From NCBI GenBank assembly GCA_018269055.1, contig JAFDVI010000004.1, positions 62,001 through 126,000 on the forward strand: a stretch of 64,000 nt of DNA, read 5' to 3'. Position 1 is the stretch's first letter; every line of letters begins with the position of its first letter. The position numbers and the translations under genes are program-made. The notes under the pieces were generated by a model. That model was not told the origin of the DNA. It worked only from the letters and a program-made list of their open reading frames with translations, and made no database searches. This DNA comes from Acidobacteriota bacterium. Lineage in GTDB: Bacteria; Acidobacteriota; Blastocatellia; RBC074. Shown piece after piece: positions 1-8,291 of the stretch.

Positions 1-48
1 TCTATCTGTTTGCCAAGGGAATCAACAATCCTTCGATCTTCGTTCGGT

Positions 49-1107
49 CTACGTTGTAGCCTGAGTTAAAACCTCTGCGGCTCGATTGGGGTTGGCAAGC
101 ATGTCTGCCGACGAAAATAAACGATGGCATTGAGCATTCGCAGACAGTGCATTCAGCCGTTGCCATTGGCTGGCGGTGTGGTCGCGCCATAGTTGAAAAA
201 ACATGCTTTGTTCGGCCAGCCGTAGCAAGGCTTCGCTGCGCGAAAGCGGCTCGATTCGACTACTCGGCTCACGGACGATTTGTGGCAACACAATGTGATC
301 AATTTTTCGGAATCGAGTCTCTGCGAGTCCACGCGAGCCAAAAAACTCCAAACCGCCGATGCAGGTCCGATCCAGGTATTGATGGCGTTTTGCGGCTTCG
401 TTGAGCGTTGGCCAGCAATCAAAAAGCCGGTCGCCAACGTGAAAATCCTTTTTCAGCGGCGTCAAATAAGCCGAGATGTCATCCGCTCCAACCAGCAGCG
501 AATCATCGGAAATCGGTCGCCATCCCGCCAATCCCAGTGCCGTTGTCAGCGTCGTTTTCCCCGCACGCTGCGCTCCACACACCAGCCAAAGTTCATCTTT
601 CGGAGAAACAATTGCTGCCGCATGCAGATGGTACAACCGTCGCGTGCGCAACATCAGCAACAGCGCAAACAAGGCGTACGTATTTGCCAGAATGTGCGGA
701 TATCGCATCGCTTCAGGCGCAACCAAACCGATAATTTTTCCGGCGGCGACATCCACGCGGAAGGCTGCGACGTCAACGTGGAAATAGACGCGTTCAGGGA
801 TTGCGGATTGCGGATTGCGGATTGCGGATTCGCCGTTTCCGTCAATCCACATTGAAAGGACTCCGGTTTGCGAAAAGAGTTCGGCAGTTTCAGGAATTAA
901 CACTTCGCGCGGAGGCAATGCGTCGCGCATGCGAAGTTCGACATTAATGGCTTGCGGATCGTCCGTCGGAGGATGAGAAAGTCGGGTCGCAGGAATCTGG
1001 CGCGGTTGGTAATAGTGGAAATAATCGGCGAAAAGGCGGATCAAACGTGGCGGGCGAGCCGAGATGAGAATTGAATTCTCGCCAATTGCCAGCATGATGG
1101 CAGGCAT
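49..1107 (-). CDS. HprK-like serine kinase of a PqqD-linked system
   Basis: An HPr-kinase-related P-loop protein. In the longest frame, which starts at 1152, the Walker A segment GAQRAGKTT is at about residues 193-201 and a DD pair follows in PISDDSLLVG (about 216-217), as in the HprK C-terminal catalytic domain. The N-terminal half has no clear HprK match. The start at 1152 lies in the loop of a perfect hairpin, so I prefer ATG 1107 (MPAIM) or ATG 1095. A stretch reading SAIRNPQSAI is encoded by a GGATTGC heptamer array and looks like an insertion. The gene follows a PqqD-family gene on the same strand. In known HPr-rel/PqqD clusters such pairs accompany peptide or nucleotidyltransferase genes; none is visible here, but the window starts just downstream. 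The substrate is unknown. Confidence 0.75.
   Translation of the reverse strand: MPAIMLAIGENSILISARPPRLIRLFADYFHYYQPRQIPATRLSHPPTDDPQAINVELRMRDALPPREVLIPETAELFSQTGVLSMWIDGNGESAIRNPQSAIPERVYFHVDVAAFRVDVAAGKIIGLVAPEAMRYPHILANTYALFALLLMLRTRRLYHLHAAAIVSPKDELWLVCGAQRAGKTTLTTALGLAGWRPISDDSLLVGADDISAYLTPLKKDFHVGDRLFDCWPTLNEAAKRHQYLDRTCIGGLEFFGSRGLAETRFRKIDHIVLPQIVREPSSRIEPLSRSEALLRLAEQSMFFQLWRDHTASQWQRLNALSANAQCHRLFSSADMLANPNRAAEVLTQATT
798..830. repeat. GGATTGC heptamer tandem array inside a coding sequence
   Basis: About 4.7 tandem copies of GGATTGC lie in frame within the HprK-like gene. On the coding strand three heptamers (21 nt) encode a seven-residue period, NPQSAIR. The length is a multiple of three, so the kinase frame stays open. 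Related bases (GATTGCGGACTGCG) recur in the hairpin at 1133-1167. Confidence 0.9.
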
Positions 1108-1132
1108 ACGGAATCGTGGATGGCGGACCGCG

Positions 1133-1167
1133 GATTGCGGACTGCGATACATTCGCAGTCCGCAATC
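1133..1167. repeat. perfect 15-bp hairpin between PqqD-like and HprK-like genes
   Basis: Two perfectly complementary 15-nt arms (1133-1147 and 1153-1167) enclose the 5-nt loop TACAT. The hairpin lies between the PqqD-like stop and the kinase gene and overlaps the upstream candidate start codon at 1152. It has no T tract, so it is more likely a dispersed palindrome or an mRNA processing/translation element than a terminator. Confidence 0.85.
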
Positions 1168-1183
1168 GAAAATCCGCTATGGT

Positions 1184-1633
1184 TTAATTTGGTCCGCCGA
1201 TAGCGTTCGTCGCAATGGTTGAAGAGCCGGACAGGGTAACCTGTTGCAGCGAGTTCGACAATTTTAGTTGCGGCGGTTCATAAGCAGGCAGTTCTCCATT
1301 CTTTTCAGCCAGTGTGCGATTGGAAACCGTCACGCCAAAATCCGAATAAAAAACCAATCCGTTGCCTTCCAGTTCATCCAGAAATGCCCGTGCGTCCAAT
1401 TCCGCCAAGTCGGCGTTGATATTGAATGAACTGGCGAGCGCCGCGGCCAGGGTTTCAACCGTGTTGGAGGAACCGGAGCGCAGTTGTTTCCACAAATAAA
1501 CTGCTGTGGCGTTGAGGGTGTAATAGTGAAGGTTTTCAAGATCGAGAATGATACCTTCCGTGTTGTCGAGCAGTTCGGTGAACGAGGCCTGCTCTTTGGT
1601 GACTATTTTCGGGGTACTGGTCTGCATCTGCAT
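1184..1633 (-). CDS. PqqD family peptide chaperone-like protein
   Basis: A 149-residue protein with the PqqD fold pattern: an acidic beta strand and hairpin (EGIILDLENLHYYTLNATAVYLW, about residues 27-50), then a winged-helix-like region with a C-terminal ELEGNGLV segment. PqqD proteins bind a precursor peptide and present it to a modifying enzyme. ATG 1633 is preceded by AAGGAAAATCTC, a good ribosome site. The tail after about residue 105 is low-complexity and unassigned. It is the upstream partner of the HprK-like kinase, about 75 bases away. No precursor peptide or radical-SAM enzyme was recognised nearby. Confidence 0.75.
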   Translation of the reverse strand: MQMQTSTPKIVTKEQASFTELLDNTEGIILDLENLHYYTLNATAVYLWKQLRSGSSNTVETLAAALASSFNINADLAELDARAFLDELEGNGLVFYSDFGVTVSNRTLAEKNGELPAYEPPQLKLSNSLQQVTLSGSSTIATNAIGGPN

Positions 1634-1687
1634 GAGATTTTCCTTGCGTCCTTTCCAAAGACTTGATTAAGCCATTCGTTCGCCGAA

Positions 1688-2632
1688 TTAGCGCGTTGGC
1701 CTTGCCAGACGAGTCTGATCAGTCACAAAAACTGCGCCATCGTCCATTCCAAGGTTGAAAGTCAACCGTTCAACCGAACCTGAGCCGACGTTGAGTAGGT
1801 AAAGTTCCGCGTCACCGTCGCGCGTCGAAGTAAACAGCATACGGTCAGCACGGACAGAAAGCGAGCCGTTAAAATCACCTTTGTCGGTCAAAATGCGGAA
1901 GCTGCCCGAATCAACGCTGGCCACTGCAATCCCACTGACTTCGCTGGTGGTTGCCGTCGTGTTGAAAACAAGTTGTTTGCTGTCAGCGCTCCAGTTGACA
2001 CCGCCTGTAACTTTGCCGCCATGCGTCAACTGACGAAGTTCGCCCGTCAACACTGTGCAAGTCCAGATTTCGTAATTCCCGTCGCGGTTGGAAACAAATG
2101 CCACACGCGAACCATCCGGCGAAATGGACGGCCCAAAATCGTTGGAAAATTCGCCTCTGGGAACGATGACTTTGCGTTCCAACCCTCCGGCGGTCATCAC
2201 TTCAATCCCGTTGGAAGAAAGAAACGAAATCCACCCACCGTCGCGCGTCGTCGTCACAGCGGTTTCATCTGCCGTGTTGACGGTCAACCGATTAATACCA
2301 ACCAGTGTGGGCCGTTTTGTGCGCAAGGCCGAACCCAATGTGCCACTGAAGATTTCATAATTGCTGCCTTCGCGCGAGGCGAACACAATCGAGCGGTTGG
2401 AAGAAACGGCGGGGATCAAATGGCCCCGGCCGGTGTTGGTCAATTGGCTGACCTGCCGTGTGTTCAAATCAATCAGGTAAAGTTCTGCGGCCCCATTGCG
2501 CTGCGAAACAAAAACGGCATAGTTTTCGTCGCCACGGCTTTCCTGACCAAAGGCCACGACCGAAATGGCACTGGCCAAAACCAGGACGGCGATTCCGCTA
2601 GCAGCGCGAGCCATAATCCTTGTTAAATTCAT
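1688..2632 (-). CDS. secreted TolB-like (PD40) beta-propeller protein
   Basis: About 314 residues. The N-terminal signal peptide (MNLTRIMARAASGIAVLVLA, cleavage probably near VAFGQ) is followed by repeated PD40/WD40-like blades with SPDGSRVAFVSNRDGNYEIW and FTSTRDGDAELYLL signatures. Such propellers are periplasmic or secreted and usually bind proteins; the ligand here is unknown. I chose ATG 2632 over the in-frame start 30 bases upstream because GGAGG lies at the right distance before it. The gene sits just downstream of the giant NHL/TIG protein on the same strand, and the two may be co-transcribed. Confidence 0.8.
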   Translation of the reverse strand: MNLTRIMARAASGIAVLVLASAISVVAFGQESRGDENYAVFVSQRNGAAELYLIDLNTRQVSQLTNTGRGHLIPAVSSNRSIVFASREGSNYEIFSGTLGSALRTKRPTLVGINRLTVNTADETAVTTTRDGGWISFLSSNGIEVMTAGGLERKVIVPRGEFSNDFGPSISPDGSRVAFVSNRDGNYEIWTCTVLTGELRQLTHGGKVTGGVNWSADSKQLVFNTTATTSEVSGIAVASVDSGSFRILTDKGDFNGSLSVRADRMLFTSTRDGDAELYLLNVGSGSVERLTFNLGMDDGAVFVTDQTRLARPTR

Positions 2633-2716
2633 GAGATCACTGCCTCCGAGAGTTGATAACAATTATTGCTTGCGGCGAGGCAGACTAAAACGGTTGCCTC
2701 GCCGCGTTCCCGCACC

Positions 2717-5700
2717 TTAGCGAATTCGGCGGATTGCGTTGTTCCTCGAGTCGGCAAAGATAATTTCGCCGTTCGGAGTCACGAATATGGTGATGTTTAC
2801 ACGAACGTCGAAACGTGTGCCTGAAGTCGAAGTCTGGAAGTCAGTCGCTTCCAGGTTCAACAATGCATTGGCAGCCGGGCCGCCATCACCGCTGTATCCT
2901 TGGACACCGCCGGAGAAGACCGTCGCCGTTCCCGTCGTACCGCTAATCACAATCTTCAGGAGTTTGTTATCGCTCTTGCCCAATTCCGAAGGGCCGGCAT
3001 TTGTCACATATAGTGCGCCATCCTTGCCTTCGGCAACGTCACGTGGGTTCTTGAGCAAGGAGCCCGTGCCGCCACTCAAGATGGTGTCAAAACACCCGGT
3101 CGCGTTAGTGGCGCACTGTCCTGAAGCTTTTTCACGAAGAATCGCACTGTTGCCCAAAACGGTGTTGCTGGTCTTGCGACCGGCGTTCGCCACCAGCAAT
3201 CGTCCGGCTGAATCGAATGCAACTCCGGTGTAAGCGTCATTCACGCCACCAGTCAGAATCGTTGAAACGGCTCCCGTCTGGCGGTTGACGCGGCGAATAC
3301 GCGAAGCAGCAGTGCTGCTAGCGCTGGTTCCGGTTTGCTCTCCGGCGTCGGCAATGTACAAATCACCAGTCGTCGGATGAATCGCCAAATCGGTTGGACC
3401 CAGGAATCTGGCTCCGGTCGGGCTGGCTCCGTCTGTGACATCTCCGATACCACCACCGGCAATTGTTGCGATGTTGCCCGGCGGAACAGTAATCGGAATG
3501 CCAGTACCGCCAGCGGAATAGAAGGTCACCGGACTGGCAGATGTATTGATGAACCGGATCAGGCCGGTACGACGCGACATTGTCGTGATGGTTGGGCCTC
3601 TTCTGGAGTCAGCAAGAAAGATGCCTTGCGCAGTTGCAACAATGCCTTGCGGCGTATCGAATGCCGCCGTGTTCACCGGCGCCCCATCCGTTGGGCCTGT
3701 ACCGACATCTTTATTAACGGTCACAATCGTTCCAGGCTCGACTGATTGTTGCGCTTGAGTGCCGTTGAAGATCGTTATAGGCGAAGTGCCGCAATTGACG
3801 AACTGCAGACGGCTGACCGTTGAATTGGTCACCCACAAATTGCCGTTGGCATCAACCGTCGCGCTCAGCGGAGCAAACAAATCAGCGCTGGATGCCAGAC
3901 TGCCATCGAACGGAGAAGCAAGCCCACTACCGGCAACCGTGTTGATGTTGTTGGCCGGAATCGTCACGCCTGCAACTTCAACCGCGTTCGCGCTCAGATT
4001 CATGTAACGGATGCGCCCTTTGAAGCCAATTCCCTGATCCAGCACGAAAACGCCCTTGCTGTCCGCAGCGATCCCCGCCAATGGCGGTGTCGCCGTGCTG
4101 CCCAGCATGTTGAATCCTGCCTGATCAATGGATCCACCATCACCGCAAGTGGATGAAGAATAGTCGCAAGCCGTATCCATCATACCGGAAACAACTGTTC
4201 CAGCCGCAGCAGCAGTAGCCGGGCTTGTGATTTCAACAATGGTTTGTTGGTTACCAAGTGCAGCATAGAGTTTGCTGCCAAAGAAAGCCAAACCTGAAAT
4301 AAATGGGTTGTTCCACGAACCCGGCGGAGGCGGGACATCCAGTTGATAAACAGAAAAGATATTGCCACCAGTGACACGAACGACACGCCCGTGGCCAGTA
4401 TCGGCAATGTACAAATTGCCAGCCGGATCAAACGCCAATCCGCGCGGCTGAATCAGCGGCACGCCGGTAGCGGCCGAGCCGTTCGTCAATGGATCATTGC
4501 GCTGGGAATTCTCGCCGTTGCCCGCCGCAACAGTGGGAGCACCTCCGGCAGCAGCAACCTTGAATACCTTGTTGACGCCTGCGGTGGCATCTCCAACGTA
4601 AACATCACCGCTGGTGGGGTGAACCGCCAAACCGTTCATCGTTGACCCAAAGTCTGTGCTGGCGGCCAGCGTACCAACATTGCCAGAACCAATGCTGACG
4701 CTGTTGATCGTTTTGGCACTACCTGTCGCATTCCAGGCACGGACAGCCGCTGAAATGGAATCAATGTAGTACAGAATCTCTCCGTTGCTGCTGACTGCCA
4801 AGCCAGTTACCGTTCCGGGATCGGCCATCCGGCCAGGGATGTTGTCAGACGGATCCAATCCGCCGCCAACCACCGTGCGAATCGTTCCGGCTGCGATCTT
4901 TGTGCCGCCGAGCGTAACGGTGTTCCGGGTTGTATTGAAAAACCGGATGTAGTTACCGGAACTTGCGGAATCAACAAAATACACGCCGCGTCCCATCGGA
5001 TCTGCGGCGACAACCGCAGGAGTGATGATGTTTACCTTTAACGAAGGATTGCCATCGCCAAGCTGTCCGCCAACCAGCGTGTCAATGATTGGCGTGGTGT
5101 TGCTGATGGTCGTTCCGCGGGTGTCAAGCTTCGCGCCGCTGATAGCCAAAACTCCGCCAGTGGCGCTGTTGCTGATCTGGGAATTGGTCACCTGTACATT
5201 GGTACCATCCGTCACGACTTCGGCGTTCCCAACGCTGCAAGCAGAACTTGCGCCGCCATTTTGCACGCTGACATAGTTCAGAATGCAATTGGCCATGGCA
5301 TTTCGAGCAAAGAAGATTGCGCCAAAATTACCGCCGGACGGGATTTTATCGAAGGAAATCAATTTATTCGCCGCTGGCGTTCCGGGTTGAGAACCGAGGT
5401 AAACGTCCGCATATCCATTCGCTGCAATGCAACCAACCACGTTCGTGGCGTAATCGCCCGCTTGGAAATTGAGATCCGCTGCAAGCTGAATGCTGGCTCC
5501 GGGAGTAATGGCCAACTCGGCAGGCGAAGCAGGAGCCGCTACGCCGACAATTGCCGGATTGGAACAATCACCTGCAATCTGAATCGGCGTTGATCCTTGA
5601 CCAACCAACACGCCAGATTTGCTGAAATCATTGGATGCGGCATCTGCCGTTATACCAATGCGAACAGCGTTAAGCTGATTGCCTACGAAATCATTGGCTG

Positions 5701-7345
5701 AAGAATAGTAATAAGAAGCATCGCCGACGCTGGTGGCAACCGTCGCGCCCGTCGCCGGCAGGTCATATAACCCCAAAGCGGCATTGCCGCTCAACAGAAT
5801 TGCCGCATCCGTTGCGGCAGTGCCGTTATTTTCGACTCGGTTGCGCGCAAAGCCAACAACGCTGTCACCAGCGCCAGCAGCTCTCAATCCTGAACCGCCG
5901 CCATTTCGGAGAATGCCGTCTGTAAACCGAAGCGTGCGGCCTGAACCGGTCAAATTGATGCCAGCAAGTCCGCTTCCTCCGCCATATTCAATTACGACAT
6001 TGCGCATGGTCATCGTCGCGCTGGAAGCTGCGGTGGCATCAAGTCCTCCCCAAGCGCCGTTGGCCGGTAGCGAAGCTCCGGGCGAACGTTGTGCTGTGAA
6101 CACAATCTGTCCGGCAGTGGCCGAAACACCGGGAACGCCGCCGTCAGCGCTGATGTTTCCACTGCCCGAAACTGAAAGTGTCGCGCCACCTGCCACATAA
6201 ATCACCGTGCCCGGAGGAATTGGCGTGGAAGAACTGATGGACGCGCTGCCCGAAACCAAATAGGCGCCCGGTGTTGTAAACGCACCACCAGGAATCGTTC
6301 CACTCAATGTGCTGGTAGGAACGCCTGTGACTGTCAGACGACCGCGAATTGTGCTCGACCCCGCACCACCGGGAGTCCCGCCTGGGTTGGTCACCCGAAC
6401 ACTGTAAATCGCAGCCGCCGTTCCCGCCGGAACTGTCGCCGTGATCGAAGTCGCCGTTGCCGTGACTCCGGTCATCGCAATCGGAGAACCACTGGCGGGC
6501 AACAACTCAACTGTTGGTGTCCCCGTGAAGCCCTGCCCTGTGATCGTTACGCTGGTGCCTGAAGAGCCATTGACCTGCACCGCAGCCGGAGCCACGCTTT
6601 CAGCAGCCACGCCCAGGTCAGCAATCACCTTATATGTAAAAAAGAAGTTGGGTGGCTGGTTGGCAACAGCGAAGGTCCAAACGCGCGTGGATTTGCCCGC
6701 TGCGGCTATGTCACCGTATTCACGGGAAACACTCAGTTTTCCGTTATAAGCGACCTGCCCATCATTGAAGTAAGCGAACCCATTCGCTCCAGGCAAGTTT
6801 TCCGCATCGGCCCCACCGGCATTGGTCACCTTGAAGGAAGTAAATACAATTCGTGTGTTATACAGCGTCGCATTTGTATTGTTGGTAAGCTCGATTTCTC
6901 CCGTGACCGTCGGCGGATTGTCCCCATTGTTCACAAAAGCACTGCGAACCACTCGGAAACCAAATCCCGTTCCTTGCGCAACTTCTCCGCTCGGATCACT
7001 CCGGGAATACAGGCGATTGTCTTTGACGCCTGCCGTTCTGGAACTCTTGGGCTTCAACGTAAAACTTCTCGTCTTACCATCGAAATACCCTTCGAATTCC
7101 CCCATGACCGCCCCTTGCAAGCCATCACTCTGCTCAAAGGTTCTGCCATTCAGTGAAAGAAGTGAAGCGGTGGTGTTAGCCACTGGCATAGTGGATGACA
7201 TTGCTGCGCTCACTTCACGCTCAGCCGCTTGATAACGCCAGTTCATCATGGCTGCGCCTGCCAATAAAACGGCAACGAGCGCAACAACAACCATCCGGCG
7301 TGATGCCAAGCGGTACAAATTGAAAATGTATTCGCGACCAGCCAT
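2717..7345 (-). CDS. giant secreted NHL/TIG repeat protein
   Basis: A 1542-residue protein. An N-terminal hydrophobic segment (about residues 17-37, MVVVALVAVLLAGAAMMNW) acts as signal or anchor. It is followed by a beta-rich region, an IPT/TIG domain near residues 250-325 (VTITGQGFTGTPTVELLP), a Ser/Gly/Ala-rich region that may form a parallel beta-helix (about 340-760), and NHL-type propeller blades to the end (for example GLAFDPAGNLYIADTGHGRV and DLAIHPTTGDLYIADAG). AAAGGAG precedes ATG 7345. The architecture suggests an extracellular adhesin or scaffold; no catalytic motif is evident. The last residues, FADSRNNAIRRIR, are a typical terminal NHL strand, so the protein is complete. Confidence 0.8.
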   Translation of the reverse strand: MAGREYIFNLYRLASRRMVVVALVAVLLAGAAMMNWRYQAAEREVSAAMSSTMPVANTTASLLSLNGRTFEQSDGLQGAVMGEFEGYFDGKTRSFTLKPKSSRTAGVKDNRLYSRSDPSGEVAQGTGFGFRVVRSAFVNNGDNPPTVTGEIELTNNTNATLYNTRIVFTSFKVTNAGGADAENLPGANGFAYFNDGQVAYNGKLSVSREYGDIAAAGKSTRVWTFAVANQPPNFFFTYKVIADLGVAAESVAPAAVQVNGSSGTSVTITGQGFTGTPTVELLPASGSPIAMTGVTATATSITATVPAGTAAAIYSVRVTNPGGTPGGAGSSTIRGRLTVTGVPTSTLSGTIPGGAFTTPGAYLVSGSASISSSTPIPPGTVIYVAGGATLSVSGSGNISADGGVPGVSATAGQIVFTAQRSPGASLPANGAWGGLDATAASSATMTMRNVVIEYGGGSGLAGINLTGSGRTLRFTDGILRNGGGSGLRAAGAGDSVVGFARNRVENNGTAATDAAILLSGNAALGLYDLPATGATVATSVGDASYYYSSANDFVGNQLNAVRIGITADAASNDFSKSGVLVGQGSTPIQIAGDCSNPAIVGVAAPASPAELAITPGASIQLAADLNFQAGDYATNVVGCIAANGYADVYLGSQPGTPAANKLISFDKIPSGGNFGAIFFARNAMANCILNYVSVQNGGASSACSVGNAEVVTDGTNVQVTNSQISNSATGGVLAISGAKLDTRGTTISNTTPIIDTLVGGQLGDGNPSLKVNIITPAVVAADPMGRGVYFVDSASSGNYIRFFNTTRNTVTLGGTKIAAGTIRTVVGGGLDPSDNIPGRMADPGTVTGLAVSSNGEILYYIDSISAAVRAWNATGSAKTINSVSIGSGNVGTLAASTDFGSTMNGLAVHPTSGDVYVGDATAGVNKVFKVAAAGGAPTVAAGNGENSQRNDPLTNGSAATGVPLIQPRGLAFDPAGNLYIADTGHGRVVRVTGGNIFSVYQLDVPPPPGSWNNPFISGLAFFGSKLYAALGNQQTIVEITSPATAAAAGTVVSGMMDTACDYSSSTCGDGGSIDQAGFNMLGSTATPPLAGIAADSKGVFVLDQGIGFKGRIRYMNLSANAVEVAGVTIPANNINTVAGSGLASPFDGSLASSADLFAPLSATVDANGNLWVTNSTVSRLQFVNCGTSPITIFNGTQAQQSVEPGTIVTVNKDVGTGPTDGAPVNTAAFDTPQGIVATAQGIFLADSRRGPTITTMSRRTGLIRFINTSASPVTFYSAGGTGIPITVPPGNIATIAGGGIGDVTDGASPTGARFLGPTDLAIHPTTGDLYIADAGEQTGTSASSTAASRIRRVNRQTGAVSTILTGGVNDAYTGVAFDSAGRLLVANAGRKTSNTVLGNSAILREKASGQCATNATGCFDTILSGGTGSLLKNPRDVAEGKDGALYVTNAGPSELGKSDNKLLKIVISGTTGTATVFSGGVQGYSGDGGPAANALLNLEATDFQTSTSGTRFDVRVNITIFVTPNGEIIFADSRNNAIRRIR

Positions 7346-8174
7346 TGTTATTCTGACTCCTTTTTTCTATGGCGAGGAGATTTTGCCGCAAAGCTTCATC
7401 TGCTTTGTGGCTAGCCATTTAAGATTTTCTGCCAACTATCCAATGGGAATTCACCCAATTACCAATAAAGCCTCAAAGCGCAATAAAGCGGGTAAATAAT
7501 ACAAGCCCTTCGCCCACACTCCGGCATAATTGTAGATACAACATGCTAAAAAGCGTCCGGAGACGACGATTCAAGCGTTATGAAAAATGTAGTACTGGAG
7601 CACCTGATTTAATGTGTTGGAGCACCACACCCACGGTAATAAAATTGAAATATGCAGACATCGGGAGAAGGGTTTATACGTGCGACCTCATTGATTCTCC
7701 CAATTACTGTAAGCTTTATTAACCACGACTTGTGTGCGATGAGATGGATTGGCGGGCACATCGTGACGATGAAAGGTGTTTGATGAACTCATCCCTGAAA
7801 TCTTCATTCCTCAATCATTCTCTTTCGCTCTAAATCGAGGGTTACAGTTATCTACAGACCTATGGGGCACCAATTCTCTTACGTTTCTATAACAGGTCTT
7901 AGATCGAACCCAGGATCATTAAGATTTGTGAGGCACGGCAATTTGAAAAGCAACTGATAAATCATCACCAGTGAGGAGGATCGGATATTGCCGCTGAATT
8001 GACTCGTTGCACCGTATCCGCGACGCATCTTAGCCAACGACCCAAAGTCCGTCAAGCGGTAATTTGGCTGGTTATTATCGTTTATCATCCATTTGCACAC
8101 AGTGAAATTGATTGCATAAGGCCATCAACAAGGAGAGCAATTTTCTGGTGTTTTTCAGGACAAAACGTAGTTTC
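7346..8174. other. gene-poor, AT-richer intergenic region
   Basis: About 830 bases between the divergent giant surface protein and the DegP gene, with noticeably more A+T than the flanking genes. Short open frames occur (for example 7879-8100 minus) but have no family resemblance or good ribosome site. The minus-strand translation there (MINDNNQPNYRLTDFG) is not recognised; it could be a decayed gene remnant. The leftward promoter for the giant gene should lie near 7400-7500, but I see no confident -35/-10 pair. Confidence 0.5.
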
Positions 8175-8203
8175 TTGAAATGGAAAAACGCCATTGCTAA
8201 GAT
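8175..8203 (+). promoter_or_regulatory. sigma70-type promoter of the DegP/HtrA gene
   Basis: TTGAAA (8175-8180), a 17-base spacer and TAAGAT (8198-8203) lie about 90 bases upstream of the DegP start. Spacing and boxes fit a housekeeping promoter. Confidence 0.6.
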
Positions 8204-8291
8204 AGCGGGCGTTCGCCAAAACGTAAGTTTTTAACTGGCGCTTGCCTATGACAAGCCGTCTACTTTTTGAACTTGTATACAGGAGTGAGGT

